A DNA stretch of 64,000 nucleotides from Nocardia brasiliensis NBRC 14402 (GCF_000308475.2 NZ_BAFT02000038.1:62001-126000), one strand, 5' to 3'; positions 23,363 to 33,272 are shown, counted from the first letter of the stretch. The notes: generated by a model not told the origin, from the sequence alone. Numbers and translations: made by a program.

Positions 23363-24553
23363 TCACCCGAACAGCCGCTGATAGGCGGCGTCGAACCAGG
23401 GCTCCTTGACGTCGAGGTAGGCGGTCGTCGCCTCGGACCCGCTGAGCCCGGCCGCTTTCGCCTCGCCCGCACGCTTGATCTCGAGGTATTCGGCGCGCGC
23501 GTCGGGGTCAGCACGCAACCAGTCGCGGAAGCGCAGCGCGAACTGCTGGCCCGGCGTTCCGTCCACGCGCACATGCACATTGGCGAGGCGGCCGGGGTCC
23601 GCGCTCTGGTGGAATCGCTTGGACCACAGCGCGTTGTCGACGCCCTCGGGGTCTGCGGGCGTCGGCTTCGGATTGTCCTGAGTGACGCCCGGCCGCACCG
23701 GAAATCCCGCTGCCCCCAACGCATCTCGCAGTCCGTCGGCCGCCGCCAGGTCGGCGACGGTGATCTGGAGATCGATGACGTCCTTCGCGGGCAGCTGCGG
23801 CACCGAGGTCGAGCCGATGTGATCGATCCGCGCGGCGGCCTGCCCGCACGCCACCCACAATCGCGCGATCAACCGCTGCGCCTGCGCGTCCCACTCCGGG
23901 TCTGCCGGTACGAGCCGCACCTCTTTTCGCCGGGCGGGGGTCGCGGTGCGCAGGTTGTGTTCGAACGGCACCAGCCGCTCGTCCCACAGCGTGCGAACCG
24001 TCCCCTCGATATCCGCCGGCGCGCCACTGTTGTCCAGCAGCACATCGGCTATCGCACGCCGCTGCTCGTCGGTGGCCTGCGCCGCAATTCGCGCCCGCGC
24101 GTCCGCTTCGTCGACACCACGGAATTCCACCAATCGATGCAGCCGAGTTTCCGCGGGCACGTCGACGACCAGCACGAGATTCATCAGCGGCGCGAGACCG
24201 TTTTCCACCAGCAGCGGAATATCCTGCACCACAATGGCGTCCGGCGCCGCGGCGGCAATCAATTCCGCGGTGCGTTTACCCACCAGCGGATGCGTAATGG
24301 AATTCAGCCGCGCCCGGGACGCGTCGTCGGCGAATGCTCTGGCGGCGAGGGCCGGGCGGTCCAGGCTGCCGTCGGCCGCCAGGATGCCGGCGCCGAACGC
24401 GTCCACGAGGGCCGCGAGGCCTTCGGTGCCAGGTGCGACGACCTCCCTGGCGATCAGATCGGCATCGACGATCACCGCCCCGCGGTCGGCGAGCATCCGC
24501 GCCACCGTCGACTTGCCCGCTCCCATGCCTCCGGTGAGGCCGATCCGCAACAT
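23363..24553 (-). CDS. coaE: Dephospho-CoA kinase fused to a GrpB/UPF0157 domain
   Basis: 396 residues. The N-terminal 200 are dephospho-CoA kinase, the last step of CoA synthesis: P-loop '[18 protein letters not shown]', '[20 protein letters not shown]', '[20 protein letters not shown]'. The C-terminal part (about 205-390) is a UPF0157/GrpB nucleotidyltransferase-like domain with '[24 protein letters not shown]'. This fusion is normal for mycobacteria and relatives. ATG 24553 gives the conserved MLRIGLTGG start. In M. tuberculosis coaE directly follows rpsA; here rpsA is about 20 kb away. Confidence 0.97.
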   Translation of the reverse strand: MLRIGLTGGMGAGKSTVARMLADRGAVIVDADLIAREVVAPGTEGLAALVDAFGAGILAADGSLDRPALAARAFADDASRARLNSITHPLVGKRTAELIAAAAPDAIVVQDIPLLVENGLAPLMNLVLVVDVPAETRLHRLVEFRGVDEADARARIAAQATDEQRRAIADVLLDNSGAPADIEGTVRTLWDERLVPFEHNLRTATPARRKEVRLVPADPEWDAQAQRLIARLWVACGQAAARIDHIGSTSVPQLPAKDVIDLQITVADLAAADGLRDALGAAGFPVRPGVTQDNPKPTPADPEGVDNALWSKRFHQSADPGRLANVHVRVDGTPGQQFALRFRDWLRADPDARAEYLEIKRAGEAKAAGLSGSEATTAYLDVKEPWFDAAYQRLFG

Positions 24554-24859
24554 TCGACCAGTCTTACATCCGGCGTTCTCGTGCGCCGCGCCCCACCCGG
24601 GCCCGCGCCTGCCATCGGGACACAATCAGCCCGATTACCCACTGACGGCTGAGTTTCCACCTGCCCTCGCCGCATTTGTTCGATCCGTGACGAGGCCGAG
24701 ACCGATTCGCAACAATTCCGGCCGAACCGGGTCACGCGGCGACAACTTTCCGACACGCCGAGCCAATTACTTGCGCAAAATACTCTGCGCGGCACTTTCG
24801 TTCGGCTAATCTTCGCCGTGGCGATCCAGGCGCCAGCACCAGCAAGCAAAGGAACACCA
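24554..24859. other. Intergenic region upstream of coaE
   Basis: 306 bp. It contains the coaE promoter and the leader of the small gene at 24860. AAAGGA (24848-24853) is that gene's ribosome-binding site. No other structure stands out. Confidence 0.45.
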
Positions 24860-25072
24860 TTGGGCACCAGAAACAACCAGACGGGTCGCCACCGCCTGGG
24901 TATGGCGGGTGGCGTGCACTGCACCCAGATTCCCGCCGTCGCGGAGGCGCTGGCCGAGCACCGCCGCACTTGGTTCACCGCGTTGATCAGCCCGGCCCGG
25001 CACAGTTTCGCGGCCATGCGCAAACGCTCCACCGTCCCCTCGGTCCGGTGGGTGCCCGCGACCGCGAGCTGA
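24860..25072 (+). CDS. Small basic protein of unknown function (70 residues)
   Basis: TTG 24860 is preceded by AAAGGA with a 6-nt spacer and opens 70 codons almost all ending in G or C, as in real genes of this genome. The product starts MGTRNNQTGRHRLGMAGG and has an amphipathic middle 'AVAEALAEHRRTWFTALIS' followed by a basic segment 'FAAMRKRSTVPSVRW'. A strong terminator begins 15 nt after the stop. I do not recognise a family. The frame is open a little upstream (to 24818), so the start is uncertain. Confidence 0.5.
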   Translation: MGTRNNQTGRHRLGMAGGVHCTQIPAVAEALAEHRRTWFTALISPARHSFAAMRKRSTVPSVRWVPATAS

Positions 25073-25087
25073 CCCCACACTTCGAGC

Positions 25088-25119
25088 AGTGGCCCAGCCC
25101 CCGCCAGGGCTGGGCCACT
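25088..25119. terminator. Bidirectional intrinsic terminator
   Basis: Perfect 13-bp stem AGTGGCCCAGCCC (25088-25100) / GGGCTGGGCCACT (25107-25119) with a 6-nt loop, between the convergent small gene and the phospholipase-like gene. Confidence 0.85.
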
Positions 25120-25120
25120 C

Positions 25121-26665
25121 TCATGCCCGAATCAACCCGCTCGGCCTGCGCCGGGTACCGGGTTGTTGCGCCGGCATGGCATTCGGCGGCACCGGATACG
25201 GAACTCCGGCGGTCGCCGTGCCCAGGGCGACATTCGGGCCGCATTGGGCGATCGCGGCATCCATTTTCGGTTTCGGATCGGGCAGTACGGGTTTCGCCGC
25301 ATTCGGCGCGGAACCGAAATCGAACGTGGAGGTCATATCGCCGGTCACACCGCGCCGCCACGCCGTCAGATTGGGCACCTCGACGCCGAATCTGGTTTCC
25401 AGCAGCCGCAATTGCGAGGTGTGATCGAAGGTCTCGGACGCGACGAGTCCGCCGCGGGTATAAGGCGAGATCACCAGTGCGGGAACACGATAGCCGAGAC
25501 CTATCGGACCGGCGGTGCCGTCCGCCGCCTCGACGCGGTCGAGCGGCACCGTGAGGAACTCCCCCGGGGTGCCCGGCGGCGCGGTCGGCGGGGTGACGTG
25601 ATCGAAGAAGCCGCCGTTCTCGTCGTAACTGATGATCAACGCGGTCTTCTCCCACACCTTCGGGTTCGAGGTGAGGATGTCGAGCAGCTGCACGATGCCG
25701 TAGGCGCCGAAAGCCGCAGGCAGCGCGGGATGTTCGCAGTTGAGCAGCGACGGGATCACCCAGGACACCGCGGGCAGCGTGTCGTTGGCGACGTCGGCCT
25801 GGAAGTCGTTGGGGTACACCGGCGCCATACCGCGGCGCGCCAAATCCGAAGCAGGGTCGGCGGATTGGGTGAAGCAGCCGAGCATGCCGTCCAACAGCAC
25901 CGAGGACAGCGGGCCGACATCGCGGTTGTTGTAGATCTTCCAGCTCACGCCGGCCTCGGTGAGGTTCTCCGGGTAGGTGCGCCAGCTGTACACGTGCTGC
26001 GGAATGAGCGTCGGCGTCCGCACCAGCGGGCCGCCCGCGTAACCGTCCGGGTCGATGGTCGCGCTGATCCAGTACAGCCGGTTCGGATCGGTGGGTCCGA
26101 GCACCGAGCAGTGGTAGTTGTCGCACAGCGTGAAGGCATCGGCGAGTGCGGTATGGATCGGAATGTCTTCCGGCAGGTAGTAACCCATCGCGGCGGGCGC
26201 GTTCGCCGGGCCGACACCGGCCACCGACATCGGCATCCAACCATCGTTGCGGCCGCCGTTCCAAGCACGATGCATGCCGCCCCAGGAATGATCCGGGTCG
26301 TTGATGCATTCACCGTCCAGCGTGGCGCCGCGGGTGGTGTCGAGCCGGAACGGATTGACGAAACCGTCAGCCGTGGGGCCGATTCCGGGCGTCCACCCGT
26401 ACTGCCGCCAAGCCGGCGACGGGTCGTCGAAGCCGCGGACGCCGGACAGCGTGCCGAAATAGTGGTCGAACGAACGGTTCTCCTGCATCAGCAGCACGAA
26501 ATGCTCGATATCGCCGAGCCCGCCCGTGCCCGCCGGATCGGCGGCATAGGCCCGCTGGATGATCGGGTCGGCCCAGGAGGCCAACGCGCCCACCGCACCG
26601 GCCGCGGCCGCCTTCGCTAGGAATTGTCTGCGGTTGAGTCCGCTGAACGGCCCCGCTGCGCACAT
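25121..26665 (-). CDS. Tat-exported phospholipase C-type phosphoesterase
   Basis: 514 residues, similar in length to mycobacterial PlcA-D. The N-terminus '[21 protein letters not shown]' is a twin-arginine signal peptide with AYA-A cleavage near residue 41. The mature protein starts '[30 protein letters not shown]', the metal-site motif of the phosphoesterase/acid-phosphatase-like family, and later has '[15 protein letters not shown]' and '[20 protein letters not shown]'. It probably cleaves phospholipid head groups outside the cytoplasm. ATG 26665 is selected since it puts the Tat motif about 11 residues in. The C-terminal domain of some large PLCs is missing. Confidence 0.9.
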   Translation of the reverse strand: MCAAGPFSGLNRRQFLAKAAAAGAVGALASWADPIIQRAYAADPAGTGGLGDIEHFVLLMQENRSFDHYFGTLSGVRGFDDPSPAWRQYGWTPGIGPTADGFVNPFRLDTTRGATLDGECINDPDHSWGGMHRAWNGGRNDGWMPMSVAGVGPANAPAAMGYYLPEDIPIHTALADAFTLCDNYHCSVLGPTDPNRLYWISATIDPDGYAGGPLVRTPTLIPQHVYSWRTYPENLTEAGVSWKIYNNRDVGPLSSVLLDGMLGCFTQSADPASDLARRGMAPVYPNDFQADVANDTLPAVSWVIPSLLNCEHPALPAAFGAYGIVQLLDILTSNPKVWEKTALIISYDENGGFFDHVTPPTAPPGTPGEFLTVPLDRVEAADGTAGPIGLGYRVPALVISPYTRGGLVASETFDHTSQLRLLETRFGVEVPNLTAWRRGVTGDMTSTFDFGSAPNAAKPVLPDPKPKMDAAIAQCGPNVALGTATAGVPYPVPPNAMPAQQPGTRRRPSGLIRA

Positions 26666-26917
26666 CGTGTCGGCCGACCTTTCCGCCAGGGCTGTCGAGC
26701 AGAATTTCGCGATCCGCGCCGACCCTACCCGAGGTGCGGCGACGCCGCAGAGAAAGATCAACAGGTGGTACCGATGAGGTGATCTGGACCACGTTCGCCA
26801 CCGATCGATGCTGAACAATTGCCGTCGACTGCCCGAATTGCCGGACTCAACGCGATGTGCCCGAGAATCCCAGCGGTCCAGCCGGTTTCATGTGCTTTGC
26901 CTGATTCCTCCCGTTCA

Positions 26918-28318
26918 TCAGTTGACGGGCACGGGTTCCCGTGCGGCCGTGGTCAACTCGGCCACCCCGCGCAGAAACCTGCGCCACACCAGGATCGCGG
27001 TGGTGCCGAAGCCCACGCACAGCCCCAACCAGATGCCCGGCCCGCGCAGATCGAGGGTGAACGCGAACAGCGCCATCGCGGGCACACCGAGCACGAAGTA
27101 GCCGATCAACGTGCTCTGCATGCCCGCCTTGGTATTTCCGATCCCGCGCAGCAGGCCGATGCACAGATTCTGCGAACCCTTGCAGTACTGCTGGACGATC
27201 GCGAACCACAGCAGCGTCGACGCCGCGGCGACCACCGCGGTGTCGTCGCGATCCGCGCCGAGGAACGGCGCGAGCACCGTGCCGGGGAACAGCACGTACA
27301 CCAGTCCCACCGCCGTCATGAAACCGAAGCCGAGCGCGAAGGTGCGCCGGGCGATGCCGGCGACCGCGTGCTGATCCCCTTGGCCCACTGTGCGACTCAC
27401 CAGGATCGAGGAGCCCTGGGAGAGGCCGATGTTCACCTGGTACACGATGTAGGCCAGCTGATTGACGATATTGCTCGCGGCCAGCGCCACCGGCCCGAAC
27501 CCACCCATCAGCACCGTGGCGATGGAGGTGATCGCCGCTTCCGCACCGTAGGTGAGCGAGATGGGCGTGCCCATCCGCACGATCCGCAGCACCGTGGCGC
27601 GGTCGGCGGTCCACACGCGCAGCGAAAGCAGTTCGCCGAGTACCGGATCGCGCCGGACGGTGCGCAGGTAGGTGCCGAAGGTCCAGACTTGCACCAGCGT
27701 CGTGGCTAGACCGATACCGGCCAGGCCCAGCTGCGGCATACCGCACCAGCCGAAGATGAACAGCGCGTTCAACAGCGCGTTCACGCCGATCGACAGCAGC
27801 GTCACCCGCAGCAGCGAGCCCGCTCGGCGCAGCCCGACGGCGAACTGCCGCAGCACATTCAGCCACAGCATCGGAATCAGGCCCGGCGCGAGCGCCCAGA
27901 TGATCGGCCGTGCCAGCTCGAGCACCGCCGGGTCCTGCCCGAACCACCGCAGCGCGTAGCCGAGCGCGACGAGGATCAGCGCGCCCACGATCGACACCGC
28001 GGTGGCCACCGCGGCGGCGGCGCGCACGTACCCGCGGATCTCGGCGCGGGCCTGCTCGTCGAGTCCGGCACTGCCGGTGCGTTTCTCGCCCTGTCCGGCC
28101 GCTGTGGCGATCATGTTCCCGACGCCGGTCACCATGCCGACGCACATGGTGCGCAGCTGGTTGTACAGCAGCAGCGCGAGCCCGCCCGCCGCGACCGCGG
28201 CGATCCCGAGCAGTCCCATCATCGCCAGATCGACCGTGGTCAGCGCCACCTGCGCGAGCTGGATGCCCGCGATCGGGGCGGCCAGCGCGACGATGGCGCG
28301 ATACTCCCGAATTGCCAT
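26918..28318 (-). CDS. MATE-family multidrug/metabolite exporter
   Basis: 466 residues with about 12 hydrophobic segments and the two-fold MATE repeat ('ALAAPIAGIQLAQVALTTVDLAMMGLLG' and 'IVRMGTPISLTYGAEAAITSIATVLMGGFG'). MATE proteins are Na+ or H+ antiporters exporting small molecules. It is the last gene of the nine-gene minus-strand operon, 5 nt after the SbnA-like gene, so its likely cargo is the product of the upstream biosynthetic enzymes. A MATE exporter together with SbnA/SbnB-type genes is reminiscent of the EDDS zincophore locus of Amycolatopsis (recalled, not checked). Confidence 0.92.
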   Translation of the reverse strand: MAIREYRAIVALAAPIAGIQLAQVALTTVDLAMMGLLGIAAVAAGGLALLLYNQLRTMCVGMVTGVGNMIATAAGQGEKRTGSAGLDEQARAEIRGYVRAAAAVATAVSIVGALILVALGYALRWFGQDPAVLELARPIIWALAPGLIPMLWLNVLRQFAVGLRRAGSLLRVTLLSIGVNALLNALFIFGWCGMPQLGLAGIGLATTLVQVWTFGTYLRTVRRDPVLGELLSLRVWTADRATVLRIVRMGTPISLTYGAEAAITSIATVLMGGFGPVALAASNIVNQLAYIVYQVNIGLSQGSSILVSRTVGQGDQHAVAGIARRTFALGFGFMTAVGLVYVLFPGTVLAPFLGADRDDTAVVAAASTLLWFAIVQQYCKGSQNLCIGLLRGIGNTKAGMQSTLIGYFVLGVPAMALFAFTLDLRGPGIWLGLCVGFGTTAILVWRRFLRGVAELTTAAREPVPVN

Positions 28319-28323
28319 AGCGT

Positions 28324-29382
28324 TTACGCCCCCGCCCGTTCCAGGTCGTCGGCCGCCAACCGTACCGATTCGTCATAGGCCGTCAGCAGACGCGTGATCC
28401 GCTGCTGCGCCGCACGGTCGTACAGCCCGCGCGCGTGCAACCAGTCCTCGTCGTAGACGGTGTCGAGGTACTTCTCTCCCGCGTCGCACACCAGCACCAC
28501 CACGGTGCTTGCCGCGGGGACGTGCACCAGGCGGCGCAGCGCGATGTGGATCGCCGCGCCACCGGTACCACCCACCAGAATGCCGGTACGCCGTGCCACC
28601 ACGCGTGCGGTGGCGAACGCGTCGACATCGCCCACGCGGCAATCCTCGTCGATGGCGTCGTATTTCACGTTGCCGCCGACCGGGAACCCGGCGGGGCTGC
28701 CCGCGCCGGTCTGCCAGTAGCCGCCGCCCGCGCCACCGAAAATGATCGACCCGACGGGCTCGACACCGATCGCGTGCACCCGGGAACCGAGCCGGCGCAG
28801 CTCTTCGACTGTGCCGCAGAGGGATCCGCCGGTGCCGACCGCACCGACGAGGTAGTCGACATCGGTATTGAGATCGGTGAGCAGTTCGGCCGCCAGGTCC
28901 CGATAGCCCGCGTTGTTGTGCGGATTGTTGTGCTGGTCGGGGCGATACGCGCCGGTGCGTGCGGCGATCTCGTCGGCGACCCGCCTGCGCTCGACCGTAC
29001 TCGGGCCGCCGCTGTCCCCGCTGTCCACCGAGACCAGCTGCGCGCCCATCGCTTTCATCGCACGCAGCTTGTCCTTCGCGGCGTGGTCGTCGACCACCGC
29101 GGTGAAGGTGTAGCCGCGTTCCAGCGCGATCAGGGCGAGCCCGGTACCGGTATTGCCGGACGTGGGTTCGACGATGTGCCCGCCCGGCCGCAGTTCGCCA
29201 CTGCGTTCGGCCTGCAACACCATCTCGCGGGCCATGCGTACCTTCGCCGAGCCGGTCGGGTTGAACTGCTCCAGCTTCAACAGGATCCGGGTGCCGGTGC
29301 CGGTGCGCACCAGTTCGAGCAGCGGGGTCGCGCCGATGAGCTCGGACGCGCTGCGCACGACGTTCTCCCGGAGCCGGGGCAT
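28324..29382 (-). CDS. SbnA-like PLP enzyme (cysteine-synthase fold), probable 2,3-diaminopropionate pathway
   Basis: 352 residues. PLP lysine in 'FNPTGSAKVRMA' (about K47), phosphate cup 'EPTSGNTGTGLAL', 'GAVGTGGSLCGTVEEL'. The whole looks closer to SbnA than to CysK/CysM: SbnA condenses O-phosphoserine and glutamate to N-(1-amino-1-carboxyethyl)glutamate (ACEGA). Its partner SbnB is encoded two genes upstream. ATG 29382 is chosen because it leaves the usual short lead before 'ELIGATPLLEL'; GTG codons at 29466 and 29472 are alternatives and would overlap the preceding gene as the other operon members do. PLP chemistry is certain, the exact substrate inferred. Confidence 0.82.
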   Translation of the reverse strand: MPRLRENVVRSASELIGATPLLELVRTGTGTRILLKLEQFNPTGSAKVRMAREMVLQAERSGELRPGGHIVEPTSGNTGTGLALIALERGYTFTAVVDDHAAKDKLRAMKAMGAQLVSVDSGDSGGPSTVERRRVADEIAARTGAYRPDQHNNPHNNAGYRDLAAELLTDLNTDVDYLVGAVGTGGSLCGTVEELRRLGSRVHAIGVEPVGSIIFGGAGGGYWQTGAGSPAGFPVGGNVKYDAIDEDCRVGDVDAFATARVVARRTGILVGGTGGAAIHIALRRLVHVPAASTVVVLVCDAGEKYLDTVYDEDWLHARGLYDRAAQQRITRLLTAYDESVRLAADDLERAGA

Positions 29383-29447
29383 CGGCCGCACGCCGGCCGG
29401 ATGCACGGTGGCCCGGCCGACCGGACGCACCGTCGTCGCGTCCGCTT

Positions 29448-30791
29448 CTACTTGTCCAAACGCCACAACCACCGGTCCTCCTGTTCGGTGACGACAACCT
29501 TGGGCGGCAGCGGGAGCTGGTGGAACTCGCTCTCGTTCTTGTCCATCTGGTAGCCCGCCGTATTCGGATACAACAGCAGGTCACCGGGTTCGGGTCGCTG
29601 CGCCAAACGGACCTTGCGCCAGGTGAGCACGTCGTACTCCATGCAGCTGGCGCCGCCGACACAGGTGGCCACCGGTGCGGCGGCGGTGATCTGCTTGCGC
29701 GGCACCAGGATCGGGTCGGGCAGGAACTCACTGCCCTTCCACTGCTCGGAGACGCTCATGCTGAGTCCGTGCACGGTCGTGATGCCGTAATCGGCGTTCT
29801 GTTTGTAACCGAGCACCGGGAACACCGTGAATCCCGCGTCGATCAGCAGGGCCCGCCCCGGCTCGATGAACAGCTGAATATCGTTGTCCCGCAGATTCTC
29901 CGCCAGGGATCGGACACCGAAGCGGGTGGCCAGCACGGCGTCGAGCATGGCGGCGCCGGTCGGGTCCTGGGCGTAGGGGTAGAACTTGCCGAACTGTTTT
30001 CCGGCATGGAACCAGTCGTCACGGCGCTGTTCGGAGAAGGTGTGCCAATCGTCGTCGCGCACGTACCGGCAGGCGAAACCGCCCCCGATCGAGATCGTGT
30101 CGACGGGCAAACCCCGCGCCCGCGTCCGCACACACAGCTGGATCAGTTCGTCGGCGAGTTCGGCGCGCGGCGCAACCGCGTAGCCGTCCAAATGGAATGA
30201 GAACCCGATCAGTTCCACCCGCGGCCGCAGTCGCACGCACAACTCGATCGCGCGATCGAGATCGGTTGCGGACAAACCGAACCGGCTGTGCGGGGCGTTG
30301 GGCGGCAGCCGCCGCAACAAGATCCGCACCGGTCCGGCCTGCCGGGCGATCTCGGCGATCCGCTCCAGTTCGTCGAGTGCGTCGATGGCGACCACGCAGT
30401 CGTGCCGGGCGGCCAGGCGCAGCAGCGCATCGGTTTTCGCGGCGCCGGTCACCCCGATGTCGCGCCCGCGGACACCGTGCGCCAGCGCGTGCACCAGTTC
30501 CGGTTCACTCGCCACGTCGACCGCCCCGTCCAGATCGGCGATCTCGGACAGCCAGCAGCCTGCCTTATTGGCCTTCTTGCCGTAATAGACCTGGCCGCGC
30601 ACACCGCGTGCGGTGAAGACCCGCTGGAACGATCTGAGGTTGTCGGCGAACTGCTCCGGGTAGACCACGTGGAACGGGCCGCCCAGCGCGTGCCGGATAT
30701 CGAAGAGCAGGTGCCGGTCCGCGCGCACCCGCTGCTGCCACTTCTGTTCCAGCGCAGGCAGACCGGGGAATTCGACCGCTGCGATGTTCAC
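29448..30791 (-). CDS. Type III PLP-dependent decarboxylase (SbnH / diaminopimelate-decarboxylase-like)
   Basis: 447 residues with an alanine-racemase-like barrel: PLP lysine in 'VYYGKKANKAGCWL' (about K73), 'FSFHLDGYAV' , 'SIGGGFACRY', 'LFIEPGRALLIDAGF' and the C-terminal beta domain with 'VGGASCMEYDVL'. Homologues act on diaminopimelate, ornithine or, as SbnH, on a diaminopropionate conjugate during siderophore assembly. Lying between SbnB- and SbnA-like genes it probably decarboxylates a 2,3-diaminopropionate-derived intermediate. GTG 30791 overlaps the upstream stop by 4 nt (GTGA), so translation is coupled. An in-frame GTG at 30797 is an alternative. Confidence 0.85.
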   Translation of the reverse strand: MNIAAVEFPGLPALEQKWQQRVRADRHLLFDIRHALGGPFHVVYPEQFADNLRSFQRVFTARGVRGQVYYGKKANKAGCWLSEIADLDGAVDVASEPELVHALAHGVRGRDIGVTGAAKTDALLRLAARHDCVVAIDALDELERIAEIARQAGPVRILLRRLPPNAPHSRFGLSATDLDRAIELCVRLRPRVELIGFSFHLDGYAVAPRAELADELIQLCVRTRARGLPVDTISIGGGFACRYVRDDDWHTFSEQRRDDWFHAGKQFGKFYPYAQDPTGAAMLDAVLATRFGVRSLAENLRDNDIQLFIEPGRALLIDAGFTVFPVLGYKQNADYGITTVHGLSMSVSEQWKGSEFLPDPILVPRKQITAAAPVATCVGGASCMEYDVLTWRKVRLAQRPEPGDLLLYPNTAGYQMDKNESEFHQLPLPPKVVVTEQEDRWLWRLDK

Positions 30792-31762
30792 GACCACAGT
30801 TCCACCCGCTGTCCACGGCCCGCGGCCACCGCCCGGGTCGCCAACGCGTGCGCGACCGGGATATCGGTGATGATCATGCCGCTGGCGAAGGCGAACACCC
30901 GGTCGTCCGCGCCGATCCGCCCGCGCGCCCGGCCGGCCACGATGTCCGGGAGTTCGGCGTCGATCACCGGCCCGTCGGGGCCGGCCAACCGGGTGCCGGT
31001 GACTCCCAGCTGCCCCGCACTGGTCGCGATCGCGTAATCCGCCGCACGTAGCGCGCCGCTCTCGACGCCTTTACTGGCCACCGAGATCAGCACACCGCCC
31101 GGCGGCAACCACTCGGTGCGTACCTTGGGATGGGCTGCCCGCCCGGAGGCGACGACGACGATATCCGAATCGGCGACCGCGGCGGGTACGTCGTCGACCA
31201 GCTCGATCTCCCGGTCCGGATACCAACGCCGCATGGTGGCAAGGGTTTCCGCGATGCCGTCGGGATGGGTACCGAACAGGCGCAGCTCCTGCAGTTCCGG
31301 TAGCGCGGTGAGCAGGTACGGCAAGGTGTTTCGTCCTTGCACCCCGGTGCCGATCATCAAGGCCTTCGTCGCACCCTCGCGGGCACAGTGTTTCGCGGTG
31401 ATGGCCGTCGTCGCCGGGGTGCGGGCGGCACCGACCCGCTGACAGTCCATGAAGGCGAACGGCAGGCCCGTGGTGTCGTCGTACAGGCTGATCGTGGTGT
31501 AGTACTTGTCCGCGCTCTCGCTGCCCTGCCGGTAGGACGTCTTGAAACCGATCTGCTCCAGCGAACTGTCGTAGCCCAGCATCGAATACGACACCGCGTC
31601 GCGCTCCACCTTCGGAATCGGCATCATCAGCTTGACCGGGCACCGGGATTCGCCGCGCGCGTACGCCAGATAACCCTCCTCGACCAGATCGATGACCTCG
31701 GCGGGCGTCAGATCGATATCGGCCAGATCGGTGCGGGTGAGGATATGCAGTGCGTTGCTCAT
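30788..31762 (-). CDS. SbnB-like dehydrogenase (ornithine cyclodeaminase family)
   Basis: 324 residues, mu-crystallin/ornithine cyclodeaminase fold with NAD(P)-binding 'MIGTGVQGRNTLPYLLTALP' (about 137-156) and 'FMDCQRVGAARTPATTAITAKH'. SbnB oxidatively splits ACEGA, made by SbnA, into L-2,3-diaminopropionate and 2-oxoglutarate. The presence of an SbnA homologue in the same operon makes that assignment more likely than true ornithine cyclodeaminase. ATG 31762 overlaps the stop of the ATPase gene by 4 nt (ATGA). No N-acyl or amide-forming ligase is present beside it. Confidence 0.87.
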   Translation of the reverse strand: MSNALHILTRTDLADIDLTPAEVIDLVEEGYLAYARGESRCPVKLMMPIPKVERDAVSYSMLGYDSSLEQIGFKTSYRQGSESADKYYTTISLYDDTTGLPFAFMDCQRVGAARTPATTAITAKHCAREGATKALMIGTGVQGRNTLPYLLTALPELQELRLFGTHPDGIAETLATMRRWYPDREIELVDDVPAAVADSDIVVVASGRAAHPKVRTEWLPPGGVLISVASKGVESGALRAADYAIATSAGQLGVTGTRLAGPDGPVIDAELPDIVAGRARGRIGADDRVFAFASGMIITDIPVAHALATRAVAAGRGQRVELWS

Positions 31763-32448
31763 AGAACTCCGATGTCGTCGGTCGAATCAACGGTCGGTCC
31801 GGGCGACGACGCTGCCGCACCGGACACGGGAGAGAGGTTGTCCCCCAAGCGCACGAGCCGACCCGCGCACACGCTCAACAAGGGGAGGTCGTGACTGATG
31901 AAGAGCACGCCGACACCCGTGCCCGCCAGGGCGGTCACGGTGCGGGCGACCGCGGCGGTGGTGGCCGGGTCGAGCATCGAGGTCATCTCGTCGCACAGCA
32001 GGTAGTCGGGCTCGGACACGAGCACCCGGGCGACTGCGGCTCGTTGCAATTGACCGTCGGAAACCTGCGCCGGATACCGGTCGAGCAGATCCGGTGTCAT
32101 GCCGACGGATTCGAGCACGCTCGCCCAAGCCACCGGCCTGCGCGCGAGTTCGGCGATGGACCGGCGCAGGGTCAGGCGCGGATCGCAGGACCGCCGCGGC
32201 GACTGGAACAGCATCGCGATGCGCCCGGTATGCCGCCGGGGCAACGGTCTCCCATCGCAGACGACCCGCCCACCGCTGGGTTTGCGAAGGCCGGACAAGA
32301 CCTGCGCGAGTGTCGTTTTGCCGGTGCCCGAGGGCCCGGTCAACCCCACCACCTCACCGCGAGCCAGCTCGAGCGAGATCCGGTCGAGGACCAGGCGCCC
32401 GCCCAGTCGCACTGAAACGGCCTCGGCCGCAAGAGATCTTCTCGTCAT
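31759..32448 (-). CDS. ABC transporter ATPase, nickel/oligopeptide type (second ATPase)
   Basis: 229 residues, shorter than most DppF/OppF proteins because the C-terminal oligopeptide extension is absent. Walker A 'GLTGPSGTGKTTLAQVLSG'; the signature loop reads VSDGQ instead of LSGGQ; Walker B 'LLCDEMTSMLD' carries EMTS instead of EPTS; switch 'VLFISHDLPLL'. Similar deviations occur in NikE/CntF-type ATPases. ATG 32448 overlaps the previous stop (ATGA). It should power import together with the gene at 32445 and the two permeases. Confidence 0.88.
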   Translation of the reverse strand: MTRRSLAAEAVSVRLGGRLVLDRISLELARGEVVGLTGPSGTGKTTLAQVLSGLRKPSGGRVVCDGRPLPRRHTGRIAMLFQSPRRSCDPRLTLRRSIAELARRPVAWASVLESVGMTPDLLDRYPAQVSDGQLQRAAVARVLVSEPDYLLCDEMTSMLDPATTAAVARTVTALAGTGVGVLFISHDLPLLSVCAGRLVRLGDNLSPVSGAAASSPGPTVDSTDDIGVL

Positions 32449-33272
32449 GTCGCTCCGTAGCGGAAGTCCGCGGGCAGGTTCACCAGTTCCGGTGTGCGAT
32501 ACGGCAGCGGGTGCAAACCGTTCTCGGGCAGCGCGGCCAGCAGATCCTTCGTGTACGGATGCGCAGGTGCGGTGAGAACCTCTCCTGCACAGCCGGTTTC
32601 GACTATCCGGGATGCGTACATCACCGAGATGTCCGTGCAGATCTGCGCGGCGCGCAGGGCCGTCAGGTCGTGCGTGACGAGCAGTACGCTGCCGCCCGCC
32701 GCGGCGAATTCGCCGAGCAGACCCAGGATCGCGGCCGCCCGCGCGGCGTCGAGCGCCGAGGTCGGTTCGTCGGCGATGATGAGCGTGGGATCGCCCGCCA
32801 GCGCGAAGGCCAGCGCCGCTCGCTGCGCCATACCGCCCGAAAGTTCGTGCGGATACCGGCGCAGCACCTCCGCGGTCAACCCGACGCGGTGCAGCAGATC
32901 GCCCGGCTCGTGCGCGGTGCCCAGGCACCGGATCGTTTCGGCCAGTTGCGGTCCCAACCGCCGGACCGGCGTGAAGTACGTCATCGCCGACTGTGGGACC
33001 CAGGCCACCGTGCGGCCCCGGGCCCGCCGGATATCCGCTGCGGAGTACGTCCGGCCATCGGCCTCGAGCGCGACGGTGCCGGTCATGCGGGCTCTTTTCG
33101 GCAGCAAACCGGTGACGGTCGCGGACAGCATGGATTTCCCCGAGCCCGATTCGCCGATCAAACCGTGCACCGTGCCGCGCGCTACGGTCAGGTCCGCCTC
33201 GGTGACCGCGTGCACGATGCGGCCGGGGCCCAGCGGGATTCGCACAGACACGCGCTGCAAGGTCAACGTCAC
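32445..33272 (-). CDS. ABC transporter ATPase, nickel/oligopeptide type (first ATPase)
   Basis: 275 residues: Walker A 'GLIGESGSGKSMLSATVTG', signature 'YPHELSGGMAQRAALAFALA', Walker B '[12 protein letters not shown]', switch 'VLLVTHDLTAL', and the C-terminal 'APAHPYTKDLLAALPE' motif of the DppD/NikD/CntD group. GTG 33272 overlaps the permease stop by 4 nt. Heterodimer partner of the ATPase at 31759. Confidence 0.92.
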   Translation of the reverse strand: MTLTLQRVSVRIPLGPGRIVHAVTEADLTVARGTVHGLIGESGSGKSMLSATVTGLLPKRARMTGTVALEADGRTYSAADIRRARGRTVAWVPQSAMTYFTPVRRLGPQLAETIRCLGTAHEPGDLLHRVGLTAEVLRRYPHELSGGMAQRAALAFALAGDPTLIIADEPTSALDAARAAAILGLLGEFAAAGGSVLLVTHDLTALRAAQICTDISVMYASRIVETGCAGEVLTAPAHPYTKDLLAALPENGLHPLPYRTPELVNLPADFRYGAT

